From positions 25,691,809-25,755,808 of the forward strand of contig NC_092807.1 of assembly GCF_040954645.1 (NCBI RefSeq): a stretch of DNA of 64,000 nt, read 5' to 3'. This DNA is from Diabrotica undecimpunctata. Lineage: Eukaryota; Arthropoda; Insecta; Coleoptera; Chrysomelidae. The notes below the pieces were generated by a model, which was not told where the DNA came from, made no database searches, and saw only the letters and a list, made by a program, of their open reading frames with translations. Numbering within the stretch: position 1 is the first letter of the stretch; each line of letters starts with the position of its first letter. The position numbers and the translations under genes were made by a program. Shown piece by piece: positions 1 through 9,954 of the stretch.

Positions 1-200
1 ACATGCTCCGTACATCTGATTACCAAATTATTAAGTTCGATAACAAGCATTAAAAAAATGATTAGTTGTTGCAAAATATTTTGCCATGTGTGTTGTTTAA
101 AGTTGTATGGAAATACTCCAAAGAATATACCTACTCTGTAAATTATTTTTAAATAGTAGGTGTCACAACGAAAATACATTTTCAAATTATTCGTACACAT
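1..200 (-). CDS. Gustatory receptor first exon, copy 1 (cut by window edge)
   Basis: Reading the minus strand from the ATG at 200 gives an open frame to the window edge, with no stop over 66 codons. It aligns closely with the starts of the two downstream paralogs (15533-16378 and especially 11819-12658). Shared blocks are a GIF-GVFPY segment, a TWQN-LQQ segment and a hydrophobic first membrane segment. Insect gustatory receptors are seven-pass ligand-gated channels of chemosensory neurons. Only the N-terminal tail and TM1 are inside the window. The upstream DNA (201-340) resembles that upstream of copy 2, so the promoter appears to have been duplicated with the exon. An odorant receptor is a less likely alternative. 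Confidence 0.72.
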   Translation of the reverse strand, partial: MCTNNLKMYFRCDTYYLKIIYRVGIFFGVFPYNFKQHTWQNILQQLIIFLMLVIELNNLVIRCTEH

Positions 201-640
201 TTTGTTAAAGCAACCTATAGTTGTTTGTGATCAAATATTGATATATAAGTACATAGACTAATTAGTATCAATTAATTGATGAGGTAATAAATAATTTTAT
301 TTTTGTCCCATTAAGTATTAATTCATTAAATGATATAGAGTAAATATATAATACCAGTTAAGCTTTTTTCAATTGAATGGTACAGGGAAAAAAGGAGGTA
401 TGTCAGAAATAACACATTCTGAAATAAGGCGATTTTAATACTTCAAAACGGCACAAAGATTATAGTTTTATCATTTACATTGATCAAGGTATTACCAGAG
501 GTTAAATATGAGGTTTCAGTTGAATTGCAAAAACATAAATTATTCTACTTTGTTTATTTTGCCAAATTCAAAATATTAAAGTAAAAAAGGAGGTATGAGA
601 AGAAAAGTAGTAACAACGTTGATACGAAAATGCATGTTAT
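201..640. promoter_or_regulatory. Upstream region of receptor copy 1
   Basis: No gene is seen. Bases 260-340 resemble 12705-12790 upstream of receptor copy 2, sharing a TAATAAATAATT block and a TTAATTNATTNAATGATAT block. This suggests a duplicated promoter segment for the tandem receptor exons. A specific core promoter element could not be assigned. Confidence 0.4.
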
Positions 641-649
641 TTCAGAAAA

Positions 650-684
650 CAAACAACGATTATTATAAAAATAATCGTTGTTTG
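650..684. repeat. Perfect 15-bp hairpin
   Basis: CAAACAACGATTATT at 650-664 is followed by a 5-base loop and its exact reverse complement at 670-684. It lies 40 bases from the structured element at 725-849. It may mark the end of a small foldback element, but no function is assigned. Confidence 0.75.
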
Positions 685-724
685 TTTGGCGTCTATACGA
701 AGCCATGTTAGAGTTGCTTCCTAA

Positions 725-849
725 GACAGAAAAGATTTATTTTCACGTTCAGAGCGACTGCGAAAGCCGTTCTGATGAGGCCTATTAGGCCGAAATACGC
801 ATAAGCGGATGCGCAGGCGCCCTGTGCGTGAAATCAAATCTTAACTGTC
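725..849 (+). ncRNA. Hammerhead-ribozyme-like core inside a long stem
   Basis: On the plus strand CTGATGA (772-778) is followed by a 4-5 bp hairpin with a short loop (779-791, GGCC...GGCC) and then GAAA (792-795). This is the spacing of the conserved hammerhead core (CUGANGA, stem II, GAAA). The core sits inside a 23-nt inverted repeat (725-747 with 827-849, 19 of 23 positions paired). A canonical NUH cleavage site flanked by a proper stem III could not be placed, and 31 extra bases separate GAAA from the closing stem. It may therefore be degenerate, inactive or a chance match. Such motifs are known in Penelope-like elements and other retroelements. Confidence 0.45.
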
Positions 850-1779
850 TCTTCCTTTTTATAAAAATAATGTTTATGTAAAAGAACTTAAAAATAGTTT
901 TTTTCGAACAATTTTATAGCATCTATACGAGATTTGGGTATAATGGGTCTCTAAATTATTGATGCGGAAGTTCATCAAAATAACGTTGGGCATCTGAACC
1001 ACAAAATTTTTTTAGATGCCATTAGTCTGCATATTTCGCTTTGACTGATCGGCAGAAGTGCTAAAAATAACAAAAGTAAGCTTTATAAAACTAATTAATT
1101 GGAAAGGGGGGGGTTTTACCTGTATTAGCATATGGAGGTAGCTCAAATTCCATTTCTGGCAATTTGGGGGTAGTCAATCTCTGCTGTGTTATTACTAGAG
1201 ACTGGATTATATGCAGAATGCATGTGCATATATATGCAGCATATTTGTGGGTTTCTTTATAAATGCATATGCTATTAATATTTACTTGATTAAGAGCATA
1301 TTGCCACATATTTGAAAATATCACATAAATAAAATGGTTTTCTATACATATTTTGATAATAGTTTCTTGGAATTATTCATAGCAGGTACTAGGTAAGGTA
1401 ACTACGAAATAATTTTATTACAAATATCTACTAAATCTACAAGTTTTATTGTTTGGGAAAACCCATCTGGGAATTATTTATCAGAAGAATAAGGCCAACA
1501 TGCAGGTAGGTATTATACAGTAAATTCGTTTTTAAATTCTCTTTACCAGCTGGCAATGCAACTTATGATTGTGAATATTGTGCTTATAAAATGAAAATAA
1601 TTTCTTTTTTACTATTTGTGATAAAAAGGTGAGTCCACTTATATTTTAACGATTCAAAAATTTAATTTAAAATCTCATTTTTGGAAGAAAATCGGTATAC
1701 CTATACTAAACATGTAACAGTTTGACTATTGGCGGTAGTTTTATTTATTTTTATGCACAACAGGCCGTTAAGACCTAGG
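850..1779. other. No gene recognised
   Basis: AT-rich sequence. The only long open frame (1091-1324, minus) has no recognisable domain and an ordinary low-complexity composition. A G-run lies at 1105-1113. Nothing else is supported. Confidence 0.5.
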
Positions 1780-3930
1780 GCATTTTTTTTTAAACATAAT
1801 CCTAATATTAACTAATTACAATTATTTTAAACAAAACGTTAACTTAAACATGTATATACAACATTCTTAACTACTCTGAAGGACCTGTGGACAATATTTC
1901 TCCATTCGCTTCTATTGTGCTTTTCTTTTCCAGTCCGTCACCTTCACGTGTTTAAGATCTTCCTCCACTTTACTAATCCACCTCGTTCTGGGTCTACCTC
2001 TTCCTTTGGAGCCGATTAGTTTTCTGGTTATTACTAGTTTAGGCATTCTGTTTGCTGCATTTTTTCCACATGTCCCAACCATCTGATTCTTTGTGACTTG
2101 ACGAACTTGGTAATGGTAGGTTCTTTGTATAAAGCCATTAATTCATTGTTGGTTCTTCTCTCCCAACCCTCTTCTGTCTTCCGTCCTCCGAATATGCGTC
2201 TCAATATTTTCTTTTCCTATCTTTCCAGAGTATCCTCTTCCTTCTTGTTTAATGTCCATGTCTCACCGGCATAGGTTACTGTGGGTCGAATTACTGTTTT
2301 ATATATTCTGAGTTTACTTTGTCTAGAAACGTATTTTGAGTTCATTAGGGCTCTTAAACTACCTAATTTTTTATTCCTTTTTGCTATTCTGGCTTTAAGC
2401 TCCCATTTCTCTCTTCCATTTTCATCGAAAACTACACCCAGGTATTCAAATTTGTCCACCTTTTTAAAACTATAGCTTTTTCCACTTACAGACCTCACAC
2501 TAAAGTCTTCTTTTTTCCCTTCTATCCCTCCCAAGATCATATATTTGGTTTTGTCTTCATTTAGTTCCAATCCGAATTTCTGTGCTTCATCAATGATTTT
2601 CTTTACAACTCCTCTTAATTTTTTCTTGGCTTTTGCTAGGATCGTTAGATCGTCATCAAATGCCAAGCACTGGTGCTCATTTTTCATGATCGTTTCTTCC
2701 ACCTTCATGCTGCATTTTCTGATTACAGTTTCTAACACTAAGTTGAATAATGTAGTGGATAAAGGATCTCCCTGTCTTAAGCCTTTTGCAATCGTAAATT
2801 GATCTGATGTGACCCTGCAAAGCAATTTCACACGTAAAGTTATTTAGTGTCATTTTAACTAACCAGATCAGTTTCTTTGGTATAACCAAATGTTCCATTG
2901 ATCGATACATTTTGACTCTATCGACTCTATCATATGCTTGTTTTAAATCCACAAACAAAACATGCATGTTTCATAACGAGTCGTTTGTATCTTCTTTAAT
3001 GAGAATATTTGGTCTACAGTACATCTGTTCTTTCTAAAACCGGCCTGATATCATGTAGGATTCTTTCCGTATAGCAATTTAGTTTATTTCTCAATATTCT
3101 TGCCAAGATTTTATATACCGTGTCTTTTAAGGCTATACCTCTATAGTTGTCACACTTCAGTTTGTCTCCTTTTTTATGCAGAGGGCATATGCGGGTCTCA
3201 TACCACACCGGTGGCATTATTTCCTTTTCCCATACTTGCACTAGTAGCTGACATATTTTTCTTTGTAGTTGTTCTCCACCAAACTTGATCATTTCTATGC
3301 ATATGTCAGTTTTACCAGGACTTTTGTTATTTTTCATTTCTTGTATTGCTGTCACCACTTCCTTCTCTGTAGGCTACCTTTCAACTATCGCATCTTTTTC
3401 AACCGTCCAGTTGTCTACTGCTTCGTGCTCCACCTCACCATTTAATAATTCTTCAAAATGTTTTTTCCATTCTGTCATTATTTCTGCCGGATCACTAATT
3501 AAATTTCCGTCTTTACCTTTCATATGACTACAATGGCTTTGGTAACCTTTTCCCATCTTTTTAACTTCTTGATAGAACGACCTCACCTCTTTGTTTTTAA
3601 ACTTCTCTTCTATCCCTTTAAATTTCAACTCATTGTGGTATCTCTTTTTCCTTCTACACAGAGCTTTCAATCTTCCTCGAATTTTTCTATATTCTTGTTT
3701 TTTACACTCTATTATCTGTTAATATTTGTTGTCTGATCTTCCTCTTTTCCTTTGCTATCGCCTGACACTCTTCGTCAAACCAATCTTTGTTTGTACTTCT
3801 CTTGGAGTCGCACTTAACTATTTTCTCGCTAGCTTCCCCTACGACAGATTTAATTTGTTCCCAGGCTTGATCTGTCTATAAATTTTAGTCACATTGTTGT
3901 AGAATTTTATTTATTTCTTCTTCATATTTA
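1780..3930 (-). mobile_element. Non-LTR retrotransposon (RTE-like), degraded RT region
   Basis: Broken minus-strand frames give, in order, a linker with DWFDEECQ-like residues (about 3770), the RT N-terminal block NNKSPGKTDICIEMIK (about 3320), NYRGIAL (about 3150), LFVDLKQAYDRVDR (about 2950), GLRQGDPLSTTLFNLV (about 2780), the catalytic box AFDDD (2652-2666 region), ELNEDKTKYM, and the C-terminal YAGETWTLNKKEED block near 2260. A WLGH-like block follows, then an A/T-rich 3' region. Several stops and frameshifts make it a dead copy. The endonuclease domain is absent, consistent with 5' truncation. Confidence 0.85.
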
Positions 3931-4084
3931 CTTTTTTAGTGCGGTTTTTTAGGTGGTAGTTTTAGTTTCGAGAAAAAAAATATAAGTTATCTTAAAAATT
4001 TAAAGTCCATATTATTGCATTAGACTTCTATTTACTAAACCGTTTTATTACAGATTTCATGTGAAAAAAATTTCAAATTTCCCA

Positions 4085-5098
4085 ACACCTGAAATCGGCT
4101 CTCCACCAATATAAACTATCTAAGGACTTCAAGAAACCACGCCAGCAGCTTCTGCAGGACAACATTATTCAAAATCGTCACACATCGACGGGGCAAGAAA
4201 TGTTTGCAAAATATGCACTATATATATTGAATAGAAAGGTGTGTCAAAATTTTTTGAAAACATATTGTAAAGTTGAAAATAAGTCAGTACAGGTACCAAG
4301 TTCTTCAACTCTTCGCAAGAAATATGTGAGGACATCTTACAAAGACGTTATTGAAGGTATTAAAAGCCGGGTAAGAGATGAATATCTGTGAATATCTGTC
4401 GACAAGACTACTGACGCCAAGGGTCTGCAAATCGCGAATTTAATTATTGGAGTTTTAAACGGTTTAGCTGATGACTCCAGAAAGTCGTATTTAATCACCG
4501 TAAAATGTTTAGAAAAAACCAACTATGCAACAATTGCTCGATTTGTTAATGAATCTTGGACAAATTTCTTTTTACCGAATCAAGTACCTTCTGAAAAAAT
4601 TTTGCTACTATTATAGTTACCGATGCCGCTTCCTACATGGTTAAAGCTGTTACTAGTCTTAAGATTTTTTTTCCGAATTTGATTTATTGAACATGCCTAG
4701 CGCATGGTAACAATGTAAAGAAAGTATTTTAAAAGTACCATGGCGAGTAGAAGTATATAAGTATATAGGGAGATGCTTCCCGATATCCCTTTGCCACCGG
4801 AACCAGTGTTGACTAGATGGGGGACGTGGTTGAATAGTGCCATATTTCTTGCAAATAATTATATTGGTATCAAAAATGTTATTTCAAATTTTGATCCTTT
4901 TTGTTGTATTGCTGTTCAGAAATGTCAAAATATTTTTAGTGAGAATTCTGTTCAGAATGAACTGTCCTATATAAAAGCAAATTTTGACATAATTGTAAAC
5001 TCTATTACAAAACTAGAGAGTTAAAAATTATCTTTAAATGATAGTATTTGCATTATTGATTCTGTCAAAGAAAGAATAGTAAACCCTTCAGGGACAAT
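4085..5098 (+). pseudogene. hAT-derived transposase fragment (CGGBP1-like lineage)
   Basis: Plus-strand frames read THLKSALHQYKLSKDF, then SSSTLRKKYV, ISVDKTTDAKG (SVDESTD-like), NLIIGVLNG and LPPEPVLTRWGTWL (about 4785). They end in a DSICIIDSVKERIVNPSG block near 5095. This order matches the hAT-derived family related to the CGG-repeat-binding protein, where the LTRWGTWL motif is highly conserved. Stops at 4389 and around 4616, and a gap before 4770, make it a pseudogene. The similarity stops sharply at about 5098, where a PIF/Harbinger fragment begins on the other strand. Confidence 0.7.
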
Positions 5099-5270
5099 GT
5101 GAAATCCTTTATAATTATAAAAATACGAGCCTGAATTAGCTGGAAAAACTATCTGAGCATGCTTTCCGTCAATGACACCCAAACGGTAAGAAAAATTTTA
5201 TTTTTCCTCGAAAATATTTGCAAATATTTGCTGCCATTCGTCCATTACTTTTAAATTTTTGAAAACTATA
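5098..5270 (-). pseudogene. PIF/Harbinger transposase fragment (DDE core)
   Basis: The minus strand reads VMDEWQQIFANIFEEK, a stop, then NFSYRLGVIDGKHAQIVFP and NSGSYFYNYKGFH. The (G)-V-I-D-G-K-H motif with the first catalytic Asp, followed by NSGSxFYNYKG, is diagnostic of the Harbinger DDE nuclease. Only this core block survives. It is cut at about 5098 by the hAT fragment. The N-terminal exon of the same type of protein lies at 7790-7960. Confidence 0.8.
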
Positions 5271-5336
5271 ACAAAATATATTGATTACCATAATGACTAA
5301 TTAATTAACAAAGAAAAATCATGTTTTAAATTTTTA

Positions 5337-6273
5337 GGTAACTGATCACGAAAGCAGTAGCACTGAATTGGTACTCTCATCATCAAGTGGAGAGAATAAA
5401 GACTCCCAAATATCTGAACCTTCTGTCCTATCAGCAGATACTTCCAATTATAGTAAAACGCCATTAAGTTGCAAAAAACGTGGGCGAAAATCAGATCCTA
5501 GGGATGATCTTTTAATTATAGTTAATGAGAAGTTAACCCGTTAAAAGCAGATGGGTATGTTGCTATAAAATTAAGGGTACTTCTAGCAGATCAAAGGATT
5601 CTTCTTCTTAGGGTGCCTGTCCGTTCCGAACGTTGGCGATCATTCTGGCTATGATGACTTTGTTGGTTTCTATAGGAAATAGCTGTGTTGAGGTCTTTCT
5701 ATACCATGCTCTCAGGTTAGTAAGCCAGGATATTCTTCTTCATCCTGGGGCCCTTTTTCCTTCAATTTTACTTTACAAAATGCATTGAAGTAGCTCGTAT
5801 ATGCCTTGATTTCTCATTATATGTCCCAAGTACTGCAGCTTACGGCTCTTCACGATGTTGACCAAATCCGCAGTTGTGTTCATCCTCCGCAGTACTTCTT
5901 CATTGGTGACTTTGTCTGTCCATGGTATTTTCAGGATTCTTCTGTATGACTTTAGCTCAAAAGCCTGAAGTTTTGATAGAGTTTCCGCCTTCAATGTCCA
6001 CGTTTCTAAGGATCAAAGGATTATGGCGGAAAATTTATTAATGACGTTTTATTTGAAGTAGAGTGCAACAACTTAAACGGGCAATGGAGATTACAACCAC
6101 CTTCAATTACTGCCAGTTTACCTAACATTTTCTACAGAAAATTCAACGATAATCTCACAGTTACTGCTGGTTTAGTTGGCATATGTCAAAGTACATCTAA
6201 TGATACAAACACAGCTAATAGTTACATAGATCTCCGACAAACTCAGTACGATAGCAGTTATTCAGTTTTCTGA
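5337..6273 (+). pseudogene. MADF/BESS-type accessory protein of the Harbinger element, split by a LINE
   Basis: An acceptor-like TTTTTAG precedes an open stretch beginning VTDHESSSTELVLSSSSG, then KKRGRKSDPRDDLL, then a BESS-like AIKLRVLLADQRI segment near 5580-5600. After the LINE insertion (5601-6010) the frame resumes as KFINDVLFEVECNNLNGQW and ends at TGA 6271. Harbinger elements usually carry a second DNA-binding protein (Myb/MADF type) on the opposite strand from the transposase, as here. A stop or shift near 5541 and the inserted LINE inactivate it. Confidence 0.6.
5601..6010 (-). mobile_element. 5'-truncated RTE-like LINE with 12-bp target duplication
   Basis: The minus frame reads METLSKLQAFELKSYRR-like residues, then ILKIPWTDKVTNEEVLRRM and YLGHIMRN, the C-terminal tail of RTE-like LINEs. 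The 3' end (5601 side) finishes in an AAGAAGAAG-type tail. GATCAAAGGATT is present on both sides (5589-5600 and 6011-6022), a 12-bp target-site duplication that defines the insertion exactly. The related copy at 41165-41885 shares the same C-terminal motifs and AAGAAGAAG tail. Confidence 0.85.
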
Positions 6274-6640
6274 ATCAGAATTCTTGCAAACCTTTAGTGA
6301 AAATGATAATAATTGATTCTTTAATTATCAATATTGTTACCAAACATTTACTTAAATCATGTTTTAAAATATTTATGTTTTTACAGCTATAATGGATTTT
6401 TTTGCTTTCTGTATTTTTTAAGCAGACTTTCTTCAGTTTCTATTTATTATAAGATACTATTTTATTTGGTATTAAACGTAATTTCATAGGTTTTACCTGC
6501 CTCTCATATATTTTATTACCTTTAGATAATCCTTTGCAAAAACTATGTAAATTGCAGCGCACGTTTAGAGTATTATTCTGCCAAACGCTTGAGGAGAGAT
6601 GGCAGCAGAAAACATCAAATCCTCATAGATTCTTTCTGTT
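6274..6640. other. No gene recognised (Harbinger interior)
   Basis: AT-rich sequence between the accessory-gene stop and the next LINE. It probably belongs to the interior of the Harbinger element, but no transposase motif could be read here. Confidence 0.4.
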
Positions 6641-6649
6641 GCTAAAAAT

Positions 6650-7740
6650 CAAAAATTGTTATAAAATTAGTAATGGTTTTTTTTAAGTGAACCCCAATTG
6701 AACTGATAAGATTGGTTAAGGCTACAATGCGTAAAGTTGTTTGTAAAGTCAAAATACAGGGCGAACAATCACAGGCATTTGAAACGCATGTTGGGCTGCG
6801 ACAGAGAGATGTGCTGGCGTGTCTCCTTTTTAACATAGCTCTGGAAAAGGCGGTCAGGTATGCCCAAATAGACAACAGAGGAAACATATTTAATAAATCA
6901 TCCCAAATTTTGGCATATGCAGATGATGTTGATCTAGTTGCCCACACAACAAGCAAGCTAGAAGAAATGTATACCACCTTGTCAAACGCCTCAAGAAATA
7001 TGGGCCTGCAAGTAAATGAGGAAAAAACTAAGATAATGGCATCAACACCCAACAATAGAGCCAGAAAGATCGGCCACTAATTCACGGTTGATAACTCTAC
7101 CTTTGAAGTGGTGGACAAATTCACATACTTAGGCTCCCTGATCACCAAGGAGAATGTGATGACGGAAGAAATCAAGCGAATAATAATCCTAGCAAACAAA
7201 TGCTATTTTGGACTGAGTAGACATATGAGAAGCAGAAACTTAAGCGGAAAACAAAAAGAACCATATACAAAACCCTTATACAACCAGTGTTGACATATGG
7301 GTCGGAGACATGGACCATTTCCAAGGCAAATGAAAATCTACTGCTTATATTTAAACGAAGGATCCTGAGAAGAATATTCGGTGGCATCTGTGAACATACT
7401 GTTTGGAGAAGAAGGTACAACTACGAGATATATCACAGATATAAACATATCTTTGGTGGTAAAGACGTAGTATTCTTTATAAAAATAGAAAGACTAAGAT
7501 GGGCAGGACACATGGCAAGATCACAGCAGAACAACCCTCGTAGAAGAATCCTTATGTCACAACCTGTGAGAAGTAGAAGTAGGGGTAGGGCAAAACTCAG
7601 ATGGAGGGATGGTGTAGATGAGGATGGTAGACAAATAGGCGCAGCAAACTGGCAACAGTGGGCAATGGATAGAACTGACTGGCGTAATAGACTTGGGAAG
7701 GTCGAGGCTCTTTTATAATTTTAGCGTCGAATGATACACA
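6650..7740 (+). mobile_element. 5'-truncated LINE, RT and C-terminal region
   Basis: Plus-strand frames read VGLRQRDVLACLLFNIALE, then AYADDVDLVAH (RT catalytic YADD), VNEEKTKIM, FTYLGSLIT, then LTYGSETWTISK, RRILRRIFGG, LRWAGHMARSQQNNPRRRI and GRAKLRWRDGVDEDGR, ending with a stop near 7718. This is the 3' half of an RTE-like non-LTR ORF2. Frameshifts lie near 7080 and 7290. It was inserted into the Harbinger remnant and separates the transposase exons. A related 3' fragment lies at 36900-37130. Confidence 0.85.
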
Positions 7741-7789
7741 TTTATTTTATTAATGTATATAATTATATTAAATAGATAGTTGGTGCTTA

Positions 7790-7960
7790 CCTTAAAGTTG
7801 ATGGCAGTCTTTCATGTGGTGTTATTGAAGAACGCATAACTGTGTCCTGCTTCTAAATAAAAGATGTTATTGGTGGTAGTGATACAAATTTAACGTAAGT
7901 ATATTCATTTATTCGAAGGCAATTTCTCCAATCATCTGGGTACAATCGCAATTCTTGTAA
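7790..7960 (-). pseudogene. PIF/Harbinger transposase N-terminal exon
   Basis: Minus strand, one frame: ELRLYPDDWRNCLRINEY, VKFVSLPP, a stop, then KQDTVMRSSITPHERLPSTL, ending at AG|GTAAGC (donor at 7788-7790). The K-DTVMR-x2-I-x3-ERL-x2-TLR block is characteristic of HARBI1-type nucleases just before the DDE region. One in-frame TAG shows decay. Together with 5098-5270 it outlines a Harbinger transposase transcribed leftwards. Confidence 0.75.
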
Positions 7961-8223
7961 TACTTAAATGTACGTGACTGTATTTCAGCATCCAATATTT
8001 GCACCACCACCTACGTTTCTTGTATTTATATCGTTTATTTCTATATCGACATGTTTCTGATTTGAAAGTAAAACTTGTACTGCAAAATCAGTACGTGTGT
8101 GTTCACATCCGATTTTCAACAATATTGTACTGCAATTGCATTCGACAAAATCGTACTGCGCCGATGGTACGTGACTGGTGGGATTATGTTGAGGACAAGG
8201 GACAGTAACAACCACGATTTTAA
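7961..8223. other. No gene recognised; ends at the TTAA target of piggyBac 1
   Basis: Overlapping short open frames on both strands without recognisable domains. TTAA at 8220-8223 is the piggyBac target site. Confidence 0.4.
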
Positions 8224-8703
8224 CCCTTTCGCTCACGGCGTCCACAAATGTGGACATACATTTCTAAGCGCTCAGTTATACGAAATTATAATAATATCAC
8301 TGTTTGCTCATGTTGTCCACGTTAGGGGACCTCTAAATATTCCTTATTCATGCACTAGACCCCATCTGTTGGCAAATAGAAGAAACGATCGGAAAAGTTT
8401 TAGTAAGATTCTGGCCACTGTGCAGACATCTATACAGCGCAAAGAACAGTAATTTATTTTTAGACTAGATAACTCACCCATACTTTGTAAAAATCATTTA
8501 TATGTTTTAAAAGGTGTATTTTTGAGGAATACGCAGTCGCCAGTGGAATAAATTGATATTTGGCTCTGTATTCTTACTAAAAAGTGACGTCTTCACTTGT
8601 GGACTGTGTGAATAAACGGATTCTTTTAGAGTAGGTAAATATAACCTAGTCTATTCATAGTACTTGTTGACATAAACATATTTGTAATATTTCAGTAGCC
8701 AAG

Positions 8704-8833
8704 ATGGACTTAAAGCGACATTTGACGTATGAGCAGCTGCTCAATATAATAGAAAATCTTTCAGATATTGAATATGTGTCAGACGACAGTGATGACATTA
8801 ATGCTTCCGAGCAGCAATTTGAAGATTTGGAAG
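8704..8833 (+). pseudogene. piggyBac 1 transposase, exon 1
   Basis: The ATG at 8704 opens a frame starting MDLKRHLTYEQLLNIIE, then an acidic D/S/E-rich stretch typical of piggyBac N-termini. It ends at an AAG|GTTAAA donor. Joined in frame to exon 2 at 9955 it reads an acidic VETEEEDLQT segment before a nonsense codon. Confidence 0.7.
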
Positions 8834-8889
8834 GTTAAAATATTTATTTTGAAGTGATATAAACAACTAATAATTATTTCTTAATCAAA

Positions 8890-9897
8890 TTAAAGGTAGA
8901 TATCGAGTAGTTTATTTATTAAATCTTGCCCAAGTACTTTCGATTCCTAGAGCATCTTCAGGGGCTCTGTCATTTGTGTTTGATACAATTCCGTTTTAGC
9001 TCTCTGATAAATATAAAATCGAAAATCTGTCCACTTGCACCGCAAATTTCAAATATTTTTATTCCTCATGGACTTTGTTTGTTTTTTATATATTGCTTCA
9101 CATTGACTGATCCTTTGAACGACACAATTTGTTCATCAATTGACAGATTTGTCTCCAATGGAAGTGACAGCAAACGGGCGCGTATTGTTTCGTACAATGG
9201 ACGAACTTTCCCAAACCTGACCTGATGCTCAACATCATCCATTGTATCCACAAAATGTAAAGTTTGCCCCAAGGAGTAAAATCTATTTATAGACATACTC
9301 TCAGCAATTTTGGGCACTCGTAATTTTGCATCTCAATAAAATTGGATTTTAGGATAATGTAAATTTCCCATAAGTATATGTATACCAACAAAAATTTGCA
9401 TTTCCTCTACAGTCGGAAAAAATCGCATTTGATTCTGTACAGCATACAGGTTCGTAAACTCTGCCATACGTGCAACTAAATCTCTTGTAAAGTACTTCAG
9501 AAGATAGCATAAGCACTCATCTTCAATTCTACAACTGGAGTTACATCTTCTACAAACCACTGGAAGGGTGGAGTGAGATATCTCACTTTGGTACGCCATT
9601 TGATATCATTCTTAGGGGTGAGATGATTATTTATAAGGTAATCATGAACTCGGATCTTACCTTCAGTAAATGCGCGAGAAGAACCATAATGCATTTTCGC
9701 CTATTTTTAAAAATTTTAAACTGTTTGTCCTTGTGTAGTGTAGTGTAATGTACAATTTAATCAATATGACATTTTATGATTGTTGGATAGATAGGCCAAA
9801 ATTGACGAAATGCCCCTGAAGATGTTCTAGGAAGCGAAAGTACTTGGGCAAGATTTAATTAATAAACTGTGCTCGATATCTGCCTTTCATTTGATAA
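8890..9897 (-). repeat. Inverted partial piggyBac copy flanked by hammerhead-like inverted arms
   Basis: Between about 8970 and 9710 the minus strand is a close copy of exon 2 (10070-10760): ARAFTEGKIRVHDYL-type and NQMRFFPTVEEMQIFVGIHI blocks, then SIDEQIVSFKGSVNVKQYI. It keeps about 30 bases that the plus copy has lost near 10625. It is bounded by about 75-bp inverted arms (8893-8968 and 9810-9897). Each arm holds CTGAAGA...GAAA with hammerhead-core spacing (9816-9839 plus; 8938-8961 minus). The whole unit sits in the piggyBac intron. Confidence 0.7.
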
Positions 9898-9954
9898 AAG
9901 TTTATTTATTTGAGCATTCAACCTTATATCAATTTAATAATTATTTATTTTCAG

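Noticed and set aside
1091..1324. 77-codon minus frame
   Set aside because: No similarity or domain, ordinary for AT-rich intergenic DNA.
7985..8452. Overlapping frames on both strands around the piggyBac left end
   Set aside because: They cross the transposon terminus and have no conserved domain.
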